A stretch of 64,000 nucleotides of DNA from assembly GCF_014189855.1 (NCBI RefSeq), contig NZ_BJFN01000006.1, positions 124,001-188,000 on the forward strand, read 5' to 3'. Both the position numbers and the translations under genes were made by a program. Positions 9,352 through 19,585 of this stretch are shown in pieces. The stretch's first letter is position 1; each line of letters begins with the position of its first letter. This DNA comes from Buttiauxella sp. A111 (GTDB taxonomy: Bacteria; Pseudomonadota; Gammaproteobacteria; Enterobacterales; Enterobacteriaceae). The notes beneath the pieces were generated by a model that made no database searches, was not told the DNA's origin, and saw only the letters and a program-made list of their open reading frames with translations.

Positions 9352-11172
9352 ATGGCCTTCGAAGAGCGCTACTATCGTGAAGAGCTGGATTACCTGCGTC
9401 AGCTAGGAAAGCTGTTGGCGCAGGAAAAACCTTATCTGGCCCGCTTTCTGGCTGATAAGGAAGGTGACCCAGATGTAGAGCGCCTGATGGAAGGTTTCGC
9501 TTTTCTATCTGGTGGGTTGCGACAAAAGCTGGAGGATGAATTCCCTGAATTCACGCACGGCTTAATTAATATGCTGTGGCCAAATTATTTGCGCCCGGTA
9601 CCAGCCATGACGGTCATCGAATATCAGCCTAAAAATGAACTGAAAACGTCAGTTCAGGTTTGCCGTGATGAACTGGTAAGAACCCAGACCAAAAGAGGGT
9701 CACTGTCCGCCACTCAGGGTACGCTGACCGACGATAAAGAAGATTCGCCACCTGCCTGCCATTTTACTTTGGCGCGTGATATCTGGTTACAGCCCTTGCA
9801 TGCCGGGGATGTGCGTAATAGCAGCACCATGAAAGATGGGTGCATTGAAATAGATCTGTTTACTGACAGTAACGTACCTCCTGGTGCACTGGACCTGAAT
9901 AAACTCACTTTCTGGTTGGGCAACGAAGACGATTACACCCGCCATCAGCTTTATTTGTGGCTCAGTGAGCGGTTAATGGATGCTGAATTGGTCGCCGGAG
10001 ATCGTCATGTGCCACAGCCGGATCTGTGGCTGGAGGCGGCCGGATTTGAGCGTGAGGATGCCCTGCTACCCTGGCCGAAAAATGTCCATAACGGCTACCG
10101 CGTTCTTCAGGAATATTTCTGTTATCCGGAGAGTTTTTTCTTCTTTCATCTACGGTGTGCCACACCACTGCCGGAAGATTTTCCGGTCACTAACTTTACG
10201 TTGCGCCTGCGCTTTAATCAGCCGCTACCTGTTGATGTCAAACTGCGTAAAAATTCTTTACGCCTCTATTGTACGCCAGCAGTAAACCTGTTTGCGCATC
10301 ATGCTGAACCCGTCAGTCCGGATAACAGTGCATCGCAGTATCCACTGCGAGCCAGCCAAAAGCACCCGGAATCCTATGATATTTTTTGGGTAAAATCGGT
10401 TTCCAGCAATATAACAGACAGCGTTAAGGATAAACGTGTTCGTCTCTGGCCTGAGTTTGAAGGATTTCAACATCAGATCGAATACAGCCTCAAACGAGAA
10501 GTTATTTACTGGCATCACCGCACAAAAAACTCACTTTTCCATAGTGGTCAGGATCATTCCATTGCTTTTGTCCATGCTGACGGTAGCCAACCGGATAATT
10601 CCCTGTTGGGGGGGGAAGTCATCACGGCTTCACTGGTTTGCACCAACCGAATGCTTCCAGTTCAACTGCATGCTGGCGACATCTGCGTTGCCGTTAATAA
10701 AAATCCAGCGGTAGCGTCCTTCAGTAATGTCACTCGACCGACCAGGCCGCTGTATCCGATAACAGACGGTGATATGCACTGGTCGCTGATTTCCTGCATG
10801 AACCTGAACTATCTCTCCCTGTTGGATCGAGAGGCTCTGGTTCAGGTGCTGCGCACATTCGATTTACCCGGCATTCATCATCCGCAGCAGGCTCGACTCT
10901 CCGGCCAAAAATTGGATGCAATCGAAAATATAGAATCTCGCCCTGTTGATCGATTGTTTAAGGGCGTGCCAGTGCGGGGACTGTCAACCACGCTGTGGAT
11001 AAACCCCGCACCATTTATTTGCGAGGGGGAAATCTATTTGCTGGGAACCGTACTGTCAGAATTCTTCTCGTTGTATGCCAGCATCAATTCGTTTCACTGT
11101 CTGAAAATTATTAACACGGAAAGTCAGGAGTACTGGGAATGGCAACACACCGGCCAGCACGCACTGATGTAG
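9352..11172 (+). CDS. tssF: T6SS baseplate subunit TssF
   Basis: 606 residues. The start MAFEERYYREELDYLRQLGK and the segment GDPDVERLMEGFAFLSGGLR are diagnostic of TssF (PF05947), as are PAMTVIEYQP near residue 85 and GSFHC-type SINSFHCLKI near the C-terminus. It is a wedge component of the baseplate. The ribosome site is GGAG, 8 bases upstream. The 3' end overlaps tssG by 34 bases, so translation is probably coupled. Confidence 0.96.
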   Translation: MAFEERYYREELDYLRQLGKLLAQEKPYLARFLADKEGDPDVERLMEGFAFLSGGLRQKLEDEFPEFTHGLINMLWPNYLRPVPAMTVIEYQPKNELKTSVQVCRDELVRTQTKRGSLSATQGTLTDDKEDSPPACHFTLARDIWLQPLHAGDVRNSSTMKDGCIEIDLFTDSNVPPGALDLNKLTFWLGNEDDYTRHQLYLWLSERLMDAELVAGDRHVPQPDLWLEAAGFEREDALLPWPKNVHNGYRVLQEYFCYPESFFFFHLRCATPLPEDFPVTNFTLRLRFNQPLPVDVKLRKNSLRLYCTPAVNLFAHHAEPVSPDNSASQYPLRASQKHPESYDIFWVKSVSSNITDSVKDKRVRLWPEFEGFQHQIEYSLKREVIYWHHRTKNSLFHSGQDHSIAFVHADGSQPDNSLLGGEVITASLVCTNRMLPVQLHAGDICVAVNKNPAVASFSNVTRPTRPLYPITDGDMHWSLISCMNLNYLSLLDREALVQVLRTFDLPGIHHPQQARLSGQKLDAIENIESRPVDRLFKGVPVRGLSTTLWINPAPFICEGEIYLLGTVLSEFFSLYASINSFHCLKIINTESQEYWEWQHTGQHALM

Positions 11173-12185
11173 GGAAACCTGCGTCGTTTCCGTCAGATGT
11201 ACGTGGGGCAAATTTTTATGTGCTGATGGATGCGCTGCACCGCAAGTACGGCGATCCGAATCAGGAACCCTCCCTGCGTACTGAACCAGAAGGGGAAGTT
11301 GCGCTGTTCAAATCCAGTGCCAGTATTGCTTTTCCGGGCAGCGATCTGGATGTGCTCGAGCGTAACGGCGTCGGGCAGTTCACCCTGACAACTAAATTTC
11401 TCGGTTTTTCCGGCAGCCAATCGCCGTTGCCTGGTTACTACCTGGATCGGATGGCGCGGGAGTCTGCACAGAATGAAGAGGGAATGGCGGCGTTTCTCGA
11501 CTTGTTCAGCCACCGCTGGACACAGTTTGTGTACCACGCCTGGCGCAAGTACCGCTATTACATCTGTTTTCGCAATGGTGGTACGGATGTTTTTTCACAA
11601 CGGATGTACGCGCTAGTCGGGCTGGGTAATAAAAGTGTGCGTGACAAGCTGACTATAAACCACAGCAAAATGCTGGCTTACGCGGGTGTGCTGGCAACGC
11701 CGGGACGCTCGCCAGATGTAGTGTGCAACCTGGTATCTCACTGTTTTGATCTGCAGGAAGTCACTATTGAGAACTGGCAGTTGCGCAAAGTGCCGATTGA
11801 GTCTTCGCAGCAGAACCGCCTGGGCGTGCGTAATTCGAAAAAGAAAACAGCCGGTCATATTCCTGGGCGTTCGGTGATTGGCGTTAATTTTACGCTTGGT
11901 GCCCGCGTGCCAGATCGCAGTGGGAAATTTCTGTTGCAGATTGGCAACCTGTCAATGGAGCGCTATCTCTCGTTTTTGCCGGACGGTAAAAACCACCAGG
12001 CATTGATGATGTTTATTTCCTTCCTGTTGCGTGACCAATTCGCCTGGGATTTACGGTTGTGCCTGGCTCCGGATCAGGCAAAAGGAATGCGTTTGGGCGA
12101 TCGGTCTAGATCTTGTGTGGGACGTACTGCATTTATTGGTCAACCGAAAGCACCGCCTTCAGTCACCCTCCACATCAGGGAATAA
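11139..12185 (+). CDS. tssG: T6SS baseplate subunit TssG
   Basis: 348 residues, with AGGAG before the start inside the end of tssF. Family signatures are FYVLMDALHRKYG, KFLGFSGSQSPLPGYYLDRM, MAAFLDLFSHRWTQFVYHAW and the C-terminal GQPKAPPSVTLHIRE. The usual RLGWxxxLG stretch near the C-terminus reads SCVGRTAFIG here. The frame is intact, so this is divergence rather than a frameshift. It forms the TssFG wedge with TssE and TssK. Confidence 0.95.
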   Translation: MATHRPARTDVGKPASFPSDVRGANFYVLMDALHRKYGDPNQEPSLRTEPEGEVALFKSSASIAFPGSDLDVLERNGVGQFTLTTKFLGFSGSQSPLPGYYLDRMARESAQNEEGMAAFLDLFSHRWTQFVYHAWRKYRYYICFRNGGTDVFSQRMYALVGLGNKSVRDKLTINHSKMLAYAGVLATPGRSPDVVCNLVSHCFDLQEVTIENWQLRKVPIESSQQNRLGVRNSKKKTAGHIPGRSVIGVNFTLGARVPDRSGKFLLQIGNLSMERYLSFLPDGKNHQALMMFISFLLRDQFAWDLRLCLAPDQAKGMRLGDRSRSCVGRTAFIGQPKAPPSVTLHIRE

Positions 12186-12189
12186 TTCT

Positions 12190-13500
12190 ATGGAACAGCA
12201 TATGGCTGAGGAAAAACCACAGTCTTCTGCACTGTCATTGACTTTGCAGATAATGAACGGCAATGAACTGGAAAGCGGGCGTGCCGCAAAATGTGTCTTT
12301 ACTGCCGAAGGCGGAGATATCGGTCATTCCTCTACGTGCCATTGGCCAATGCAAGATCGGGCCGGATCGATCCCGGGCCGTGCCTGCCAGGTGGTCCTGC
12401 ATGACGGTGCATTTTGCCTACGGAGTTTGATGCCTGGACTGATGATCAATCTGGCTCCTGTCTCTGTGGATACAGGGTTAGTACGGCTGCGTCAGGGGGA
12501 TGAAATAGTTCTCGGTGCACTTGCACTGAAGGTGTTTATCCATGAAGGAAAGCTGCTTAGCTATAGTGAGCAGATGGCAGCACCGGAAACTATCGTGAGT
12601 AACCGCGATCGTCTGGCAGATGCATTGTTGACCACCGATGGTCAGCCTGCTTACCCTGGAATGCCTCATCGCCACCAGTTGGTTGACACTGTAGTAAACG
12701 GTTTTTCGGCTGACCCATTACAAGCATTGCAGGCTGAAAGCCTGACCACAGCAGGCGATTTATTTTCTGGTGTGACGCATGTTCGCTCTTCCGCACCGCA
12801 GTCCGATCTTGCCAGGAATGGTGGGATCAATAATCAGTTTATGGATCTACCGCCGATATATGCCGACCCACGTCACAGTAATGATGAAGTGACTTCCCCG
12901 GCTGACATGGCGCAGCTCCATCTTGCCGTTACCCCACTGTTGCGTGGGCTGGGTTGTTCGCTTGCTGTGCGTAATTCACAAGATGCCGATGATTTTCTGG
13001 AAGAGGCGGGGCGTGCATTGCGTGCGGCGATTCAGGGGTTGCTCGATTTACAACACCGCCAGAATAGCCTGTCTGATAAACACTTGCGCCCATTAGAGGA
13101 CAACCCGCTACGTCTGAACATGGATTACTCCACCGCGTTGGACGTGATGTTTGCCGAAGGTAAAAGCCCGGTGCATCTGGCGGCTCCCGCCGCTATTGGT
13201 GAGAGTTTGCGCAATATTTGCCATCACGAGGATGCGAACCGGGTGGCGATTAGCGAGGCATTACGCGTGATGCTCGACGCTTTTTCGCCGCAAAATCTGA
13301 TGCGTCGTTTTGTGCAGTATCGCCGTAGCCACGAACTACGCCAGCCGTTGAATGACGCTGAGGCCTGGCGGATGTATAGCCATTATTACGACGAGTTGGC
13401 ATCAGACCGCCAGCAGGGGTTCTCCATGCTGTTCAACGAGGTTTACGCCCAGGTTTATGACCGGGTATTACGTGAGAACCAGCGGGAGCCGGAAGCATGA
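12190..13500 (+). CDS. tagH: T6SS FHA-domain protein TagH with a degenerate FHA fold
   Basis: 436 residues from MEQHMAEEKPQ; AGGGA lies upstream, and the ATG at 12202 is a second option. The N-terminal FHA-like domain (about residues 18-115) is followed by a variable linker. The C-terminal TIGR03354-type helical domain (about 235-436) contains LLRGLGCSLAVRN, FLEEAGRALRAAIQGLLDL and ALDVMFAEG. The phosphothreonine-binding residues are lost: the usual G-R is G-H at residue 46, and the usual S-R-x-H-A region reads P62-G63-R-A-C. No PpkA kinase or PppA phosphatase gene is in the cluster, which fits a phosphorylation-independent role. Confidence 0.9.
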   Translation: MEQHMAEEKPQSSALSLTLQIMNGNELESGRAAKCVFTAEGGDIGHSSTCHWPMQDRAGSIPGRACQVVLHDGAFCLRSLMPGLMINLAPVSVDTGLVRLRQGDEIVLGALALKVFIHEGKLLSYSEQMAAPETIVSNRDRLADALLTTDGQPAYPGMPHRHQLVDTVVNGFSADPLQALQAESLTTAGDLFSGVTHVRSSAPQSDLARNGGINNQFMDLPPIYADPRHSNDEVTSPADMAQLHLAVTPLLRGLGCSLAVRNSQDADDFLEEAGRALRAAIQGLLDLQHRQNSLSDKHLRPLEDNPLRLNMDYSTALDVMFAEGKSPVHLAAPAAIGESLRNICHHEDANRVAISEALRVMLDAFSPQNLMRRFVQYRRSHELRQPLNDAEAWRMYSHYYDELASDRQQGFSMLFNEVYAQVYDRVLRENQREPEA

Positions 13501-14021
13501 ATACAAAGGCGCTTCTGGCCTGCGTACTGATTAGTGTTGCATTAACCGGTTGCGAAACGGCGAAGAAACTTGGTCAGGTGATCAGCAACCCGAATATACA
13601 GGTTGGAAAGATGGTGGATCAGCCCTCAGAAGTTACCGTCACACTACTGACTGAACCAGACACCAATGTCAACGCAGATGGTGAAGCTGCTCCAGTGGAT
13701 GTGCAACTGGTTTATCTGAGCGACGATTCAAAATTACAGGCCGCTGATTATGACCAGGTTGCCAGTACGCCGCTGCCAGATGTTCTGGGGAAAAACTATA
13801 TCGATCACCAGGATCTCAGCCTGCTGCCGGACATCATGAAAACCCTGCCACCAGTGAAAATGGATTCGAAAACGCAGTTCATTGGCGTTATTGCCTATTT
13901 TTCCGACGACCAGACCACCGAATGGAAGCAAATCGAGCCAGTAGAAGGAATCGGTCACAGTTACCGCCTACTAGTGCATGTACGTCAGAACAGCATCGAA
14001 ATGAAAAAAGAGGACAACTAA
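13497..14021 (+). CDS. tssJ: T6SS outer-membrane lipoprotein TssJ
   Basis: 174 residues. The signal peptide ends in a lipobox (LTGC, Cys19), so it is a lipoprotein anchored in the outer membrane. The body has the transthyretin-like TssJ pattern (VTVTLLTEPDTNVNADGEAAP, VDVQLVYLSDDSKLQAADYD, FIGVIAYFSD). It binds the periplasmic end of TssM in the membrane complex. It overlaps tagH by 4 bases (ATGA) and is 2 bases before tssK. Confidence 0.95.
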   Translation: MNTKALLACVLISVALTGCETAKKLGQVISNPNIQVGKMVDQPSEVTVTLLTEPDTNVNADGEAAPVDVQLVYLSDDSKLQAADYDQVASTPLPDVLGKNYIDHQDLSLLPDIMKTLPPVKMDSKTQFIGVIAYFSDDQTTEWKQIEPVEGIGHSYRLLVHVRQNSIEMKKEDN

Positions 14022-14023
14022 CG

Positions 14024-15367
14024 ATGGCGACCACGAAAAATAAGGTGCTCTGGCAGGAAGGTTTGTTTGCCATACCGCAGCATTTTCAGCAACAGCAGCG
14101 TAACCATGAATACCTGCTGAACCAGCGCATGAATGCGCTGGATGACTTTGTCTGGGGATTTACGACACTGGCTCTCAATACCGAATTGCTGGCTCAGGGC
14201 AAGATTATGCTCGATAGCGCTGCGGGCTGCATGCCGGATGGGACTGTATTCAGCGTACCTGAACAGGACCAGCTTCCTACGCCGTATCAGCCACTCGGTC
14301 TATCGATGCCAGGAAGCCATGATATTTACCTGGCGTTACCGGTGTTAAGCGATATCACTTGTGAAATTGAAGGTTACAAAAGCGCCGGACAAGGAACTGA
14401 GCGTTATCGACTGGCCCGTGCTGACGTTCGTGATCTGCACTCGGATGGTGGTGATGTACAGCAGATAGTGTTGGGGCAACTGGCCCTGAAAATTGTTAGT
14501 GGCGCTGATGATCTCAGTGCGATGGTGACGTTGCCGCTATGTCGTATTCGTAACCAATTGCCCAATGGTGCTCTGGTATTGGACGATAGTTTTATTCCCA
14601 CTTGTCAGGCAATCCGGGTTAGCTCGGTACTAAACGGGTTTGTCGGTGACGTGCAAGGGCTTATTAGCAATCGCGCCAGTGAACTAGCAAAGCGCATTGG
14701 TTCGCCGGAGCAAAGTGGTATCGCTGATGTGTCGGAATTTATGATGCTGCAGATGCTCAACCGCAGCCAGATGCACTTCACTCATCGGTCACACCTGCAT
14801 ACCTTGCATCCGGAAGCCTTTTATCTGGATCTGGTCAGGTTGCTGGGCGAACTCATGACGTTTACCGAAAACAGCCGTCTCCCTTGTCCTGTCGAAGTTT
14901 ACAGTCACCGCGATCTCACCCAATCGTTTAAAACGGTGATTCCAGAGCTGCGTCGGGCTCTTAATACTGTATTGATGCCGCGGGCGCAAAACCTGCCGCT
15001 CATCTTTAGTGATGGGGTTTATATCGCCACCGTTAACGACCCAACACTGTTGCAGTCCGGTTCCTTTGTGCTGGCAGTACGTGCGCGGATGCCACATAAC
15101 CAAATTATTCTCCAGTTCACCCAGCAGTCGAAAATTGCTGCCACCGATAAAATCCGCAACGTGGTTAGCGTACAGGTTCCGGGTGTGCCATTACGTTCAT
15201 TGACTGCTGCTCCACGCCAGTTGCCGTATCACGATGGCTACGTCTATTTCGATCTCGACAAAGGCGCAACGGCCTGGCAAGACGTGGTGAAAGCCGGTGC
15301 GCTGGCGCTGCATATTTCCGGCAACTTCCCGGAACTGGATATGCAGTTGTGGGCGATAAGAGGTTAA
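14024..15367 (+). CDS. tssK: T6SS baseplate-membrane connector TssK
   Basis: 447 residues from MATTKNKVLWQEGLF; this start lies 2 bases after tssJ. TssK hallmarks are VLWQEGLFAIPQHFQQQQRN at the N-terminus, LPLCRIRN, HPEAFYLDLVRLLGEL and YVYFDLDKGATAWQDVV near the C-terminus. TssK trimers link the TssEFG wedges to TssL and TssM. AAAAAGAGG lies upstream inside the end of tssJ. Confidence 0.97.
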   Translation: MATTKNKVLWQEGLFAIPQHFQQQQRNHEYLLNQRMNALDDFVWGFTTLALNTELLAQGKIMLDSAAGCMPDGTVFSVPEQDQLPTPYQPLGLSMPGSHDIYLALPVLSDITCEIEGYKSAGQGTERYRLARADVRDLHSDGGDVQQIVLGQLALKIVSGADDLSAMVTLPLCRIRNQLPNGALVLDDSFIPTCQAIRVSSVLNGFVGDVQGLISNRASELAKRIGSPEQSGIADVSEFMMLQMLNRSQMHFTHRSHLHTLHPEAFYLDLVRLLGELMTFTENSRLPCPVEVYSHRDLTQSFKTVIPELRRALNTVLMPRAQNLPLIFSDGVYIATVNDPTLLQSGSFVLAVRARMPHNQIILQFTQQSKIAATDKIRNVVSVQVPGVPLRSLTAAPRQLPYHDGYVYFDLDKGATAWQDVVKAGALALHISGNFPELDMQLWAIRG

Positions 15368-15371
15368 GGCC

Positions 15372-16187
15372 ATGAGTGAACAGTCCGTTCTTATACCCGA
15401 CAGAAATGACCTCTTGAGCACGACCGACGAGCCAGATCCAGGGCTGGCATTTTCGCTAGAAATAGGGGGAGAAACCACCCGTCGCCAGTACCGGCTTACT
15501 TTGCGTGGTAACAGCCTCAATCCAATAATCGATGCTGCCACGCCCCTATTGGGTATGGTGATGCGCGTTGCGGGGATGAACAGTAACGCCATGCCGGAGC
15601 AACTTTTCTCTCAGGTGGTGACGGACGTCCAGGCTGTGGAGCAACTGCTTCAGGAGCAAGGTTACGAACCTGGTGTGATTGTTTCGTTTCGCTACATCCT
15701 TTGTACCTATATAGACGAAGCCGCGCTGGGTAATGGCTGGTCAAACAAGAATGAATGGATCAAGCAATCGCTGTTAGTTCATTTTCACAACGAAGCCTGG
15801 GGTGGCGAAAAGGTATTTATCCTGCTTGAACGCCTGATCCGTGAGCCGAAGCGCTACCAGGATCTGCTTGAGTTTCTGTACCTCTGTTTCTCGTTGGGTT
15901 TTCGCGGGCGTTATAAAGTCGCGGTACAGAGTCAGGATGAGTTTGAACAGATTTACCGCCGTTTGCACCACGTCCTGCATGGGCTGCGCGGCGATGCCCA
16001 GTTTCCGTTGCTGCATCAAGATAAAAAAACGCAAGGCGGGCGCTATCAGTTAATCAAACGGTTGACCATCAAACATATTTTCTTCGGCAGCGTTACCGTG
16101 CTGGTGTTTTTTTATCTGTTTTACCTGCTGCGCCTGGACAACCAGGCACAGGACATTTTGCAGCAGCTTAACAAATTACTGCGATAA
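15372..16187 (+). CDS. tssL: T6SS inner-membrane protein TssL (DotU/IcmH family)
   Basis: 271 residues. The cytoplasmic domain carries the DotU pattern (NPIIDAATPLLGMVMRVAGM, FRYILCTYIDEAALG, LLVHFHNEAWGGEKVFILLE, LYLCFSLGFRGRYKV). A single membrane segment lies close to the C-terminus (about residues 245-263). No peptidoglycan-binding OmpA domain is fused, so wall anchoring must come from elsewhere. It works with TssM and TssJ in the trans-envelope complex. Confidence 0.96.
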   Translation: MSEQSVLIPDRNDLLSTTDEPDPGLAFSLEIGGETTRRQYRLTLRGNSLNPIIDAATPLLGMVMRVAGMNSNAMPEQLFSQVVTDVQAVEQLLQEQGYEPGVIVSFRYILCTYIDEAALGNGWSNKNEWIKQSLLVHFHNEAWGGEKVFILLERLIREPKRYQDLLEFLYLCFSLGFRGRYKVAVQSQDEFEQIYRRLHHVLHGLRGDAQFPLLHQDKKTQGGRYQLIKRLTIKHIFFGSVTVLVFFYLFYLLRLDNQAQDILQQLNKLLR

Positions 16188-16195
16188 GGACGTTT

Positions 16196-18862
16196 ATGAT
16201 CCAGATTGATCTCCCCACGCTGGTAAAACGGCTGAACCTTTTTACCCGCCAGGCGATGGAAGCTGCCGCTGCGGAGTGCATGAGTCAGCAGGCGCCGGAA
16301 ATTACCGTGGCACATGTATTGTTGCAAATGCTGGCCTCTGTGCGCAGCGATCTGCGTGTGATAGCTGAACGAGCTGAAATTGATATCAATGCGTTGCGCC
16401 AGGCACTGACGGTGGAAAACTGGCCTGGAACTCGTACACCGGATAACTATCCTGCTTTTTCCCCGATGCTTGCCGAGTGGCTGAAAGAGGGTTGGTTGCT
16501 GGCATCGGCTGATATGCAGCACAGCGAACTGCGCGGCGGTGTTTTGTTGATGGCTCTGTTGCACTCACCGCTGCGCTATATCCCCGTTGCTGCCGCCCGA
16601 CTGCTAACCAGTATTAACCGTGATCAGCTACGCCAGGCGTTTACAGAATGGACACGTGAGTCTGCTGAATCTGTTGCACTGGATACTGATGCCCAAACCG
16701 TCAGTGCGAAAACGGACAATAGCGACAGCCTGCTGGCGCGTTATGCGAAAAACATGACTGAAGAGGCTCGTCAGAACCGGCTGGATCCGGTGCTGTGTCG
16801 CGATCGTGAAATCGACTTGATGATCGATATTCTTTGCCGCCGCCGCAAGAATAATCCGGTGGTAGTCGGGGAAGCGGGCGTTGGAAAAAGTGCATTAATT
16901 GAAGGCCTGGCGCTGAGAATTGTGGCAGGCCAGGTGCCAGACAAACTGAAAAATACAGACATCATGACGCTCGACCTGGGCGCATTGCAGGCCGGGGCAT
17001 CGGTGAAAGGCGAATTTGAAAAACGGTTTAAGGGGCTGATGGCGGAAGTCATTTCCTCACCGGTTCCAATTATCTTGTTTATTGATGAAGCTCATACGCT
17101 TATCGGAGCTGGCAATCAGCAAGGGGGGCTTGATATCTCCAACCTGCTTAAACCTGCGCTGGCACGTGGCGAGCTGAAAACCATCGCTGCCACCACCTGG
17201 AGCGAATACAAAAAATACTTTGAGAAAGATGCCGCGCTCTCGCGCCGCTTCCAGCTAGTGAAGGTGAGCGAACCCAATGCTGCGGAAGCGACGATTATTT
17301 TGCGCGGCCTGTCGGCGGTATATGAACAATCTCACGGAGTGCTGATTGATGATGAGGCGTTACAGGCCGCGGCGATGTTGAGCGAACGCTACCTGTCAGG
17401 CCGTCAGTTGCCGGATAAAGCTATCGACGTGCTCGACACCGCCTGTGCCCGGGTGGCGATTAACCTCTCTTCTCCACCGAAACAGATATCCGCGCTGACC
17501 ACGTTATCTCATCAGTGCGAGGCCGAAATCAGCCAACTTATGCGTGAAATTCGTATTGGGTTACGCACCGATACTACGCGGCTGGACGAGGTACATGCGC
17601 GGCACGAAGCCACACAGGATGAGCTGCGAAAGCTGGAAGAAGCCTGGAATCAGCAACAGACACTGGTGCAGAAGATTATTGCGCTACGCCAGCAATTGTT
17701 GAACGCAATACCTGATATGGAAGCTGTCAGTGATATCGAGCCAGAAACCCCTTCATCGGCTGAATGTCTGGCACAACTGACGGCGGAGCTGGACGCTTTG
17801 CATCACACCCAGTTGCTGGTCTCTCCGCATGTGGACAAAAAACAAATTGCTGCCGTAATTGCTGAATGGACTGGCGTGCCGCTTAATCGTCTGTCGCAGA
17901 ACGAGATGTCAGTCATCACCGATTTGCCGCAGTGGCTTGGCGATACTATCAAAGGCCAGGATCTGGCGATTGACAACCTGCATAAACATCTGCTCACCGC
18001 GCGTGCTGACCTGCGGCGTCCTGGTCGACCACTGGGTGCATTCTTGCTGGCGGGGCCAAGCGGCGTGGGTAAAACTGAAACCGTGCTGCAACTGGCAGAA
18101 CTGCTCTATGGCGGCCGTCAGTATCTCACCACGATCAATATGTCGGAATTCCAGGAAAAGCACACCGTCTCCCGGCTGATTGGTTCACCTCCAGGCTATG
18201 TCGGCTACGGTGAAGGCGGCGTATTGACCGAGGCTATTCGCCAGAAGCCGTACTCAATAGTACTGCTTGATGAAGTGGAAAAAGCCCACCCGGACGTACT
18301 CAATCTGTTCTACCAGGCGTTTGATAAAGGCGAAATGGCCGATGGAGAAGGGCGTCTGATTGACTGTAAAAATATCGTCTTCTTCCTGACCTCTAATCTC
18401 GGCTACCAGACCATTGTTGAGCATGCTGACACCCCGGAATTGATGCAGGAGGCTTTGTATCCGGTACTCGCTGATTTCTTCAAACCGGCGCTGTTGGCAC
18501 GAATGGAAGTCGTGCCTTACCTGCCGCTGTCACGTGAAACGCTCGCCATAATTATCGCCGGGAAACTGGCGCGGCTAGATAACGTTCTGCGCAGCCGCTT
18601 TAACGCGGAAGTCGTTATTGAGCCGGAAGTGACCGACGAAATCATGAAGCGCGTCACCCGCGCAGAGAACGGAGCCAGGATGCTGGAGTCGGTGATTGAT
18701 GGCGACATGCTGCCACCACTCTCGCTATTGCTACTCCAGAAGATGGCGGCCAATACGGCGATCGCACATATTCGGTTATCAGCCGCCGAAGGTACGTTTT
18801 CCGCAGAAGTAGAAGACGTTCCCGATGCCTTGCCGCAGACAGAGGAAGAAACTGTTTTATGA
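16196..18862 (+). CDS. clpV: T6SS sheath-recycling AAA+ ATPase ClpV (TssH)
   Basis: 888 residues. The N domain (about 1-150) is followed by two AAA+ modules. The first Walker A is GEAGVGKS near residue 225 with Walker [13 protein letters not shown]. The second Walker A is GPSGVGKT near 622 with [21 protein letters not shown] coiled-coil middle domain lies between them (about 430-530). It is a ClpB-like unfoldase that pulls TssC out of contracted sheath. The ribosome site is AAGGA. The stop overlaps the next start (ATGA). Confidence 0.97.
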   Translation: MIQIDLPTLVKRLNLFTRQAMEAAAAECMSQQAPEITVAHVLLQMLASVRSDLRVIAERAEIDINALRQALTVENWPGTRTPDNYPAFSPMLAEWLKEGWLLASADMQHSELRGGVLLMALLHSPLRYIPVAAARLLTSINRDQLRQAFTEWTRESAESVALDTDAQTVSAKTDNSDSLLARYAKNMTEEARQNRLDPVLCRDREIDLMIDILCRRRKNNPVVVGEAGVGKSALIEGLALRIVAGQVPDKLKNTDIMTLDLGALQAGASVKGEFEKRFKGLMAEVISSPVPIILFIDEAHTLIGAGNQQGGLDISNLLKPALARGELKTIAATTWSEYKKYFEKDAALSRRFQLVKVSEPNAAEATIILRGLSAVYEQSHGVLIDDEALQAAAMLSERYLSGRQLPDKAIDVLDTACARVAINLSSPPKQISALTTLSHQCEAEISQLMREIRIGLRTDTTRLDEVHARHEATQDELRKLEEAWNQQQTLVQKIIALRQQLLNAIPDMEAVSDIEPETPSSAECLAQLTAELDALHHTQLLVSPHVDKKQIAAVIAEWTGVPLNRLSQNEMSVITDLPQWLGDTIKGQDLAIDNLHKHLLTARADLRRPGRPLGAFLLAGPSGVGKTETVLQLAELLYGGRQYLTTINMSEFQEKHTVSRLIGSPPGYVGYGEGGVLTEAIRQKPYSIVLLDEVEKAHPDVLNLFYQAFDKGEMADGEGRLIDCKNIVFFLTSNLGYQTIVEHADTPELMQEALYPVLADFFKPALLARMEVVPYLPLSRETLAIIIAGKLARLDNVLRSRFNAEVVIEPEVTDEIMKRVTRAENGARMLESVIDGDMLPPLSLLLLQKMAANTAIAHIRLSAAEGTFSAEVEDVPDALPQTEEETVL

Positions 18863-19581
18863 GCTGGGTGCGCGTTTTCCGGCAAAGAGGATGGCTGATG
18901 GCAGGGCTGTTCGCCTGTACTGCCTATGCGGACGCGCCATCTGCATCTGGTGTGGGGTTGGCTAGTGCGACCCCTCCGGACACGCAAGCTACCATCAAGG
19001 CGATGCAGTCTTGTCGCCGTGAGCCTGCGGCGCTGGAGCGTCTTGGCTGCTATGACCACATTCTCGCACCAGAGCAGACCGGGTTCGAAAGCGCGTTGGT
19101 CAAAGCCCGCTATCAGGGTGAAGCGTGGACACGTGCCACAGAGCAGGAAAAGCAACGTTCAGGTAACACCACTTCGCTGTTGGTAACGCAAACACCGGGA
19201 GATCGCCCAACTGTGGTCATAACTACCCCTGCAATTGGCAATGTCCCGCCGCGCCCGGTTCTGATGTTCAGCTGTGTGGACAACATTACCCGGATGCAAG
19301 TGGCGCTGAGGCACTCACTGGAGACGCATGATATCGCCGTGACTCTGACTGCGGATAACAAGACATTCCGCAGCCGCTGGTTTGTGCGCGAGAACGGCGT
19401 GTTGCTCGAATCCAGCCGAGGGTTGTCCGGTATAGATGAAATAACCCAGTTGTTCGGTGCCAAAACGCTGACTTTGGATACGGGCACGAACAGCACCGCC
19501 GGAAAGTTGACCTTTAATATCGACGGGCTGGCACAGGCCATCAGGCCGCTGCGCGATGCCTGCCACTGGGCGGGAGAATAA
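18859..19581 (+). CDS. vasI: T6SS-associated exported protein, VasI/TagO family
   Basis: 240 residues with a cleavable signal peptide (cleavage near CTAYA-DA, residue 25). The segments CRREPAALERLGCYDHI and RPVLMFSCVDNITRMQVAL, RWFVRENGVLLESSRGLSGI match the VC_A0118/VasI (TagO) family, TIGR03360. It is periplasmic and conserved in many T6SS loci, but its mechanism is unclear; some relatives control where the apparatus assembles. It is coupled to clpV by a 4-base overlap. Confidence 0.85.
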   Translation: MSWVRVFRQRGWLMAGLFACTAYADAPSASGVGLASATPPDTQATIKAMQSCRREPAALERLGCYDHILAPEQTGFESALVKARYQGEAWTRATEQEKQRSGNTTSLLVTQTPGDRPTVVITTPAIGNVPPRPVLMFSCVDNITRMQVALRHSLETHDIAVTLTADNKTFRSRWFVRENGVLLESSRGLSGIDEITQLFGAKTLTLDTGTNSTAGKLTFNIDGLAQAIRPLRDACHWAGE

Positions 19582-19585
19582 AATA

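Noticed and set aside
12061..12185. Possible frameshift at the end of tssG
   Set aside because: The unusual stretch GDRSRSCVGRTAFIG keeps the frame and is followed by the correct C-terminus; it is divergence.
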